A DNA stretch of 64,000 nucleotides from Eurosta solidaginis. Its lineage: Eukaryota; Arthropoda; Insecta; Diptera; Tephritidae. The position numbers and the translations under genes were made by a program. Below are positions 58,852 through 64,000 of this stretch, in pieces. Position 1 is the stretch's first letter. Each line of letters begins with the position of its first letter. The stretch is taken from positions 171,948,083-172,012,082 of the forward strand of contig NC_090323.1 of the NCBI RefSeq assembly GCF_040869045.1, written 5' to 3'. The notes under the pieces were generated by a model. The model was not told the origin of the DNA, did not search any database, and saw nothing but the letters and a program-made list of their open reading frames with translations.

Positions 58852-59693
58852 ATGGCAAAGTTCAGTGAATTGAAGATCCAGCAACTGAAGAAGGCGTTGG
58901 AGAGCCGTGGATTGAATACAACCGGCATTAAACTCGAACTTCAGGCACGGCTACGAGAGGCAATGGAAGCAGAAGGAATTAACGTGGAAGAGTATGTCTT
59001 TCCTCTTGATGGCGAGGAGACAACAAAAATTGAAGAGAAAAATGAAACATCGCAGACAGTTACCAGCACAGACTTGAACGTGATATTGGCTGCAATATCT
59101 GCACAAACGTCGACAGTAACATCGAAAATTGAAGCACAAAGACACGTATTTCAGAAATGTCGACACAGATAACATCCAAGATGGAAACTCAATTGGAAGA
59201 ACAGAAAACACATATGGCATCCCAACTGGAAGAGCAAAGGACATATATGACGTCTCAGTTGGCTGAGCAGTTGAAAGCACAGGAGGCCCGCATATCCTCG
59301 CAGCTGGAGGCACAGGAGATAAGGGTACCATCGAAGCTAGAGGCCCAGGATACAAAAATTTTACAGTTTGAGGAGGTGGATGCTTTGAGAGGACGTATCG
59401 AGCAGTTGCAACTAAATCGCCCAGCAGTTTCAACGAGTAATCCAAAGGTAAAAACTCCATCTTTTGACGGCTCTGTTCCTTTCCAGGTGTTTAAGATTCA
59501 GTTTGAGAAGACCGCAGCAGTGAAAAACTGGATTGCTGAAGATAAAGTTGCTGCACTATTCGTGGCATTGAAAGAATCTGCTGCTGAAATCCTACAGACT
59601 ATTCCCGAAGGAGAGTGGAACAACTACGAAACATTGATGAGCGCTCTAGAGGGCGATACGGAAGCGAACACAGGAAGCAGATACACCAAATAG
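58852..59693 (+). pseudogene. Gypsy gag, N-terminal SAP domain, coiled coil and capsid, frameshifted
   Basis: ATG at 58852. Residues 4-45 (LKIQQLKKALESRGL, LQARLREAMEAEG) form a SAP-type helix-extended-loop-helix, a DNA-binding motif found at the start of some insect gypsy gags. A shift near 59136-59150 moves the protein to the next frame. There, repeated QLEEQ/QLEAQE units (59166-59400) give a Gln/Glu-rich coiled coil. The capsid start is KTPSFDGSVPFQVFKIQFE and DKVAALFVALKESAAEILQ (59448-59600). That frame ends at TAG 59691-59693 after a second shift near 59665; the next piece (HQIELQNRYQKANETLQ) is in a third frame. Confidence 0.85.
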
Positions 59694-59720
59694 AGTTGCA
59701 AAACCGCTACCAAAAAGCTA

Positions 59721-60740
59721 ATGAGACTTTGCAGGACGCAGGACGCCGACGCACTCGTGGAATACACCGAAAGGGTAAAAATTCAGAGCTTTATAAATGG
59801 CATACGGGACGTTGAAACGAAGAGAGCCACATACGCAAACACAAACCCAACATTTGCAGAAACGGTATCGCATGCACTGACTCAGGAAACAGCCTCACTT
59901 TTGAGTAAGCCAGCATATAAAGCTCATCGCGTGGAAGTGGAAAGGCCAGACTGGGTAGACGCAATTTTGGAAGCATTGCAGGGTACGCAGCAGAAGAATT
60001 ATGATGCAGTCAAATGCTTTAAGTGTGGAAAGCCAGAGCATATTGCGCGTTATTGCAACACGAACCCTAACAGTTCCAACAATGTGGGTGGCCGTAAACG
60101 CAAAGCTGGAGGAGATGAGCAAGAGCGAGTAAGATGTAGAGATCGAGAGCTAGATCCAGCTATTGAATGTCCTGTGATATCTGTGTTGCAAATTGGTAGA
60201 AAATTGAGCAGTCTTACCGTCAGAGGGAATGTGGATGGTAAAGAACGTGTAATGACTGTAGATACGGGCGCATCTCATTCCTTGATTGGATCTGATTTGG
60301 TCTACAGGAGAGTAAAGTCATTACCTGGAGCAAGGTTGCATATGGTCACTGGCGAGTATAACCAAGTCCGGGGAGAAGTGATATGTGAAGTCTTAATTGG
60401 GAAGGTCATGGTTTTACACAAATTCGTTGTGGCAGAGGTTGTTGATGAAGTTATATTGGGAGTGGATTTCTTGGTTGACCATGACGTCAAGATCGATATG
60501 CAGAGAAGGGTGATGCGTTATGAGAACCAAGATGTGCCACTTAACTTCAGTTTGGAAAAAAGGTTCAGCAGTAAGCGAGTACTGGTTGAGGAGATTCGAC
60601 AGAGACCACGAAAGTCAAGGAAAGTAGATCGAGCAAAGGTTGATGGATCGAACGGGCTAAATAAAGCGAAATCAAAGGTACCTGCGAGAAAAACACTAGC
60701 ATTGACAAACCCTAATGGACGCCCTAAAACGACTGAATGA
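59721..60740 (+). pseudogene. Gypsy gag C-terminus, zinc knuckle and protease
   Basis: After frame changes at about 59665 and 59745 the protein continues with EYTERVKIQSFINGI. A CCHC zinc knuckle, CFKCGKPEHIARYC, is at 60015-60056 and would bind genomic RNA. An aspartic protease follows with VDTGASHSLIG (catalytic DTG at 60261-60269) and VDEVILGVDFL, the ILG-x-D block. The frame ends at 60738-60740 in a Lys/Arg-rich segment where reverse transcriptase should begin, so the pol core has been lost. In intact elements gag and pol are cleaved by this protease. Confidence 0.85.
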
Positions 60741-60857
60741 ATTTTCCAGAAAGAATGCAAGGGTGGTTTCAAGCCAGCGCGCACTACTCTTGGGAAGCGT
60801 CAAGACGATACTGATGATTCAAAGTCAATCCGTCAAGATCAAGAACGGCCCAGGGTA

Positions 60858-61136
60858 ATGAGAAGTAAGATGAAACACAGGTATGACAAGAACTTTAATT
60901 CGGAAGGTTTCTTGGAGGGAGATTTGGTACTGCTATACAACCCTCACCGGCGGAAAGGTTTTCCCTCCAAATATCGGTGCAGCTGGGAAGGCCCGTACAG
61001 AGTTGTGAAGAGGATCAGTGATGTCATCTACCGCATACAAACAATTGGAAAACCACGAAGTAGAAGGGTGGTTCATTTGGAGATGCTAGCAGCGTTTAGA
61101 TCGAGAGATTTGTCTGATCGGGACGATCAGACTTAG
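60858..61136 (+). pseudogene. Gypsy integrase C-terminal tail
   Basis: KHRYDKNFNSEGFLEGDLVL, LYNPHRRKGFPSKYRCSWEG, PYRVVKRISDVIYRIQ and VVHLEMLAAF make up the GPY/F-type C-terminal domain of gypsy integrases. The zinc-binding HHCC and DDE catalytic domains are missing. It is separated from the protease by about 110 bp of unassignable sequence that includes the deletion junction. It ends just before the purine-rich tract. Confidence 0.85.
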
Positions 61137-61147
61137 GTGGAAGGCAG
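61135..61147 (+). other. Polypurine-rich tract
   Basis: AGGTGGAAGGCAG directly before the 3' LTR is the expected plus-strand primer site, with two pyrimidines. Confidence 0.65.
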
Positions 61148-61910
61148 TGTTACGAATGTTGGCGGCACTGAATTCACATCAATAATTCAATCATTATGTC
61201 TACACATACGCGTGCACGCGGCGAAGAAGCAACGCACAAGCACATACAGATATCCTAACTGAAATGCTCCCAAAGGTATGCAATTAGTGATTGTGGAAGT
61301 GTCGCTCACACATACAAGCGCATGTGGTATGAGAGAATCTATAAAAAGTATACATCTGTAGCTTTATCTGAGAAATTTATAAATTCTGGAAGCGCCTAGA
61401 AGATGCCACGGGGAAATCACAGAGTATAAAAGCACCAGCGGTAGAGGCGCTATAATCAGTTTTTGATTAAGCACGCAATATGTCGGGCAATAGTCAATTT
61501 CATTTGAGCTATCAATCGGTTTGGTTGTTAAGCAAGCTATTCGTTGCAAAGTATAAGGGTTATTGTGAAGTGTAAATATTGAAATAAAAAAGGAACTATT
61601 TTTATGTAATAATTAATATATTTTTAATTGAATCGTTAGTACAAAAATTGAATTTTCACAAGAATCAAAATTTTTGAAGTAACCAAATTCAAAATCGAAA
61701 ACCAAAAATACATGAATACATTTAAAAATAATAACAAAATTACAAAGTAAAATATTGTAAAGTTAAAATTAAAAACAAACCCTACATGAAGTACTTTAAT
61801 AAAGGTAATTTTTCCATTATTCAATATTGGAGTTATTTATTCAACAGTTTAGCTATACGAACGTTGGCAGAAGATTGCAAATAAGGGGAATTGCAATAAA
61901 ATTCGTTACA
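61148..61910 (+). repeat. Gypsy 3' LTR, carrying a solo-LTR insertion
   Basis: Same ends as the 5' LTR (TGTTACGAATG ... TTCGTTACA). A TATA box lies at 61425-61432. It is 763 bp long because 221 bp (216-bp insert plus duplication) have been added. Without that it is 542 bp versus 595 bp for the 5' LTR. Confidence 0.9.
61571..61786 (+). mobile_element. 216-bp solo LTR nested in the gypsy 3' LTR
   Basis: The insert runs TGTAAATATTGAAATAAAAA ... AAACCCTACA, with TG...CA ends. It is flanked by TGAAG on both sides (61566-61570 and 61787-61791), a 5-bp duplication. The corresponding position in the 5' LTR is uninterrupted (GTGAAGTACTTTAATAAAGG). It is very AT-rich, with no coding sequence. Solo LTR is the simplest reading; the family is unknown. 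Confidence 0.7.
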
Positions 61911-61947
61911 ATATGTATCCCCTCGTCCGCCATTTGAGCACCCTTGC
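61911..61947 (-). pseudogene. Antisense LINE, 5'-most remaining piece
   Basis: The short stretch between the gypsy 3' LTR and the duplication TTCTTGATTA (61948-61957). On the minus strand it reads into the YSDG block at 58205 once the gypsy element is discounted. The LINE is 5' truncated here, just upstream of its RNase H domain. Confidence 0.65.
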
Positions 61948-61957
61948 TTCTTGATTA

Positions 61958-62352
61958 TTCTGCACATTCTGTTATCGTTCGAATCGCTGAACTGTCGAAT
62001 AAATAACTCAAATATTCAGTATAACAAAATTTTCTTTCTTTGCTGCCCTAATATGGTAGTAGTCCTTCATAATTGAATAACTCGCATACTACTTTTACAA
62101 CGTTCTAAAATCAAACTGATTCGTTGGCCTATCTCTCTCAGGGTCTAAACTTCTCAAGAACAGCCTTCTCAAATATTTGCTTATTTTGTTTTTGTTCGGT
62201 ATCTCACTGGATTTTGATTTGGCTTTATACATATATATCTGAGGTTTATACGTTTATATAAAGTTATATGCGCTCTTTATTGCTGTGTATATATCTGCAT
62301 CTCATATTCACTATTGTTTTCTATTCATATGTGTGTATATGCCTGAGTAATA
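61958..62352 (+). mobile_element. LTR-like sequence, copy 2, right piece
   Basis: Continues the LTR started at 54043: CATTCTGTTATCGTTCGAAT, TGAACTGTCGAATAAATAAC and ATTCAGTATAACAAAA match the LTR at 16266-16380. It is interrupted at 62352 by another element. The far end is not resolved. Confidence 0.6.
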
Positions 62353-63279
62353 GCCCATTAAACATTTTGTCAATTCTCAGTTTAAGATATATTTGAGAAT
62401 CAGTCCATTTCTCACATTTCAAACGTTAATTTTCAAATGCATTTCAAATAACCGTTGATAACATTCTCAAGCTAAAAGGCACATTTTTAATATGGAATTT
62501 TTCTTTATTTTCAAACTGAGAATTTTTGGATTCTCAAATTTTCTCAAACGAGAATAAAGCGGAACGAAATGGAATCCACTGTTGTGCCACTTTCGGTAAG
62601 CAAATTTATTATTTGTCTCACCTCACTTTTAACTAGTTTAGATTTATGCATAATGTCGTACAATATCACTTAATATCATTAAAATAAATGTATAAATACT
62701 TCCTTGTTTTTCACTTTAAGTTCAATTTCACTCAATAAAATCACTTGTTTACATCTCCAGCTAAAGTACGCAAATTAGAGATCGGCGAATTATCAACGAG
62801 ACTATCGACAGTATTGATGTAAAATAAGCATGTTGTTCTATGTTTTATTTTATTTTTGAGTTTTATGAACACTTATTATGTACTTTAAAATTTAGACATA
62901 TTGGCGCAAAAAGTACTCACATTATTATTAACGAAAATATTCCATGATATCGATGGTTTTCAGCCAGAATGGAACGAAACGCAAGTATATCTCAAACCAT
63001 TCTCAAGTTGAAGAACAACGTTTGAGAAAAAGTTGAGAGAATATTTAGTGTCAAATGATTAGTAATGCTGAATATCAAACTGAGAGTTAATGTTTTCTCA
63101 AACATTTTAGAGAGAAAAAATTTCAAGTATGTCTCAAATTATTCTCAAGTTGAAGACCGACGTTTGAGAAAAAGTCGAGAAAATATTTTGTTTCAAATGA
63201 TAAATAATGTTGAATATCAAACTGAGAATCCATGTTTTTCTCAAACATTTGAGATTTTCGTTTTCAGTGTTTGTTGGGA
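62353..63279. mobile_element. Inverted-repeat element with TA duplication and internal tandem repeat
   Basis: Ends GCCCATTAAACA (62353) and TGTTTGTTGGGA (to 63279) are imperfect inverted repeats. TA lies on each side (62351-62352 and 63280-63281). Internally a unit of about 135-140 bp beginning AAGTATRTCTCAAA is repeated (from about 62982 and 63124), with recurring TTTGAGAA/TTCTCAAA motifs. There is no protein. It is possibly a non-autonomous Tc1/mariner-type element (from the TA only). Confidence 0.45.
62980..63256. repeat. Two tandem units of about 140 bp
   Basis: CATTCTCAAGTTGAAGAACA at about 62999 and TATTCTCAAGTTGAAGACCG at about 63141 are each followed by ACGTTTGAGAAAAAGT, GAATATCAAACTGAGA and TCTCAAACATTT. 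Confidence 0.75.
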
Positions 63280-63281
63280 TA

Positions 63282-64000
63282 TTCGCTTTATTGCTGTGTA
63301 CATGTATGTATGTGTGGCTCTTTTTGTTTGTGGCTCTATTCCATGGATGGGCCTAATTTCGGTTCCTAAATCAGTTTTAGTGCCAGCGAGTGCTAGGTGA
63401 GACGTTTGTGTGTTTTGGGGTGTTAGGGGAGTAAAAAAAATACATTAGAAATATCGTACACTTCGTTTCGAACGATATTCATCGTAAGAAGGTTGCGGAA
63501 ACACTAAAAAACTGAAATGAAAATATTCTCTCTCAACCTCGAAAACCAATTCCCAAACTGTGTTGCAGTAGTACGAAAACAAAAACATACATTTTTTGGC
63601 AAGAAATACGAAAAACGGAATAACAATAGGCTGAAGTCGACTTTATGTTAAGCAGCGCATTATTGACATTAATTTCGCCTTCACATACATTTAATTATAT
63701 GCAAGCCGATTAATTTTGCAAAATATACATAAAAGTATATAAACAAGTATTTTTAAGGTAGTAGCATTAGAAGAAGTAGTAGTAGAAAATCGTACTAACG
63801 CACGTTTCGTATACAATCGTGGGAAAACGAACCACTTTTCAGACTTATTGGCAGTGTTGCCGTGAGCCTAGAAAGAAATGAATCGGTTTACAAATAAAAA
63901 AAAGGTACCAATCGCATAAACAACGAATAATGTTACCAGTTTTATTATAAACATAACTGCTTTCATTTATAAATTTCAAATTATGGAGGAATTTTCAAAT
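63282..64000. other. AT-rich non-coding right flank
   Basis: May include more of the outer LTR at its left, but I cannot define its end. A CATGTATGTATGTGTG patch lies at about 63300. No gene recognised. Confidence 0.4.

Larger units (their letters stand above)
58206..61910 (+). mobile_element. Gypsy-type LTR retrotransposon, internally deleted
   Basis: It has direct LTRs (58206-58800 and 61148-61910), a tRNA-Leu-type primer site, gag, protease, the integrase tail and a purine-rich tract. ATAT occurs on both sides (58202-58205 and 61911-61914), a 4-bp duplication as gypsy elements make. Reverse transcriptase, RNase H and most of integrase are absent: the internal region is only 2.35 kb. Gag is frameshifted. 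The LTRs differ by several indels, so the insertion is old. No envelope gene is present. Confidence 0.9.

Overview
This 64 kb window is repeat-rich, intergenic or intronic DNA from an insect, most likely a higher fly. The tRNA-derived SINE, the (CAA)-tailed SINE-like repeat and the LINE/hAT/PIF-Harbinger mixture look to me like a tephritid fruit fly, but that is recognition from memory and not proof. I found no intact host gene, no tRNA or rRNA gene and no CRISPR array. Nearly all coding signal comes from transposable elements, mostly broken.

Layout. 0-3 kb: a frameshifted ORF of an uncharacterised multi-copy arthropod family, then the 3' end of a LINE split by a 583-bp inverted-repeat element. 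3.3-3.8 kb: a 504-bp PIF/Harbinger deletion derivative that keeps the starts of both of its genes. 4-13 kb: a TATACC-hairpin repeat, an RTE-type LINE relic, two copies of the SINE-like repeat, TATCGAT-rich degenerate repeats and Jockey-type LINE relics. 13-14.7 kb: an inverted-repeat element enclosing a large hairpin with arms of about 185 bp. 15.9-24 kb: LINE and LTR fragments, more SINE-like copies and short-period repeat tracts. 27.1-31.3 kb: a TATAC-family element split by a hAT transposon, which is itself split by a second TATAC-family copy and a SINE-like fragment. 32.4-33.1 kb: a hexanucleotide array. 35-37.6 kb: another short-period array, a SINE-like copy, and an inverted-repeat element carrying a tRNA-derived SINE.

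41.4-44.2 kb holds a 5'-truncated Jockey/CR1-group LINE whose ORF2 is one frame with only two stop codons. 47.5-53.0 kb holds a near full-length Jockey-type LINE (ORF1, ORF2, poly-A, 15-bp target duplication). 54.0-63.3 kb is a five-layer nest: an LTR is split by an antisense LINE (10-bp duplication). That LINE is split by a TATAC-family element with a 14-copy tandem array and by a gypsy-type retrotransposon (4-bp duplication). The gypsy 3' LTR is split by a 216-bp solo LTR (5-bp duplication). A further inverted-repeat element sits in the outer LTR.

The elements do not form a pathway. Their order is a record of successive insertions, most of them datable relative to each other from target-site duplications. 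I see no convincing new biological system. The most informative objects are the nest, the two-gene Harbinger relic, the covarying terminal hairpin of the TATAC family and the long palindrome.
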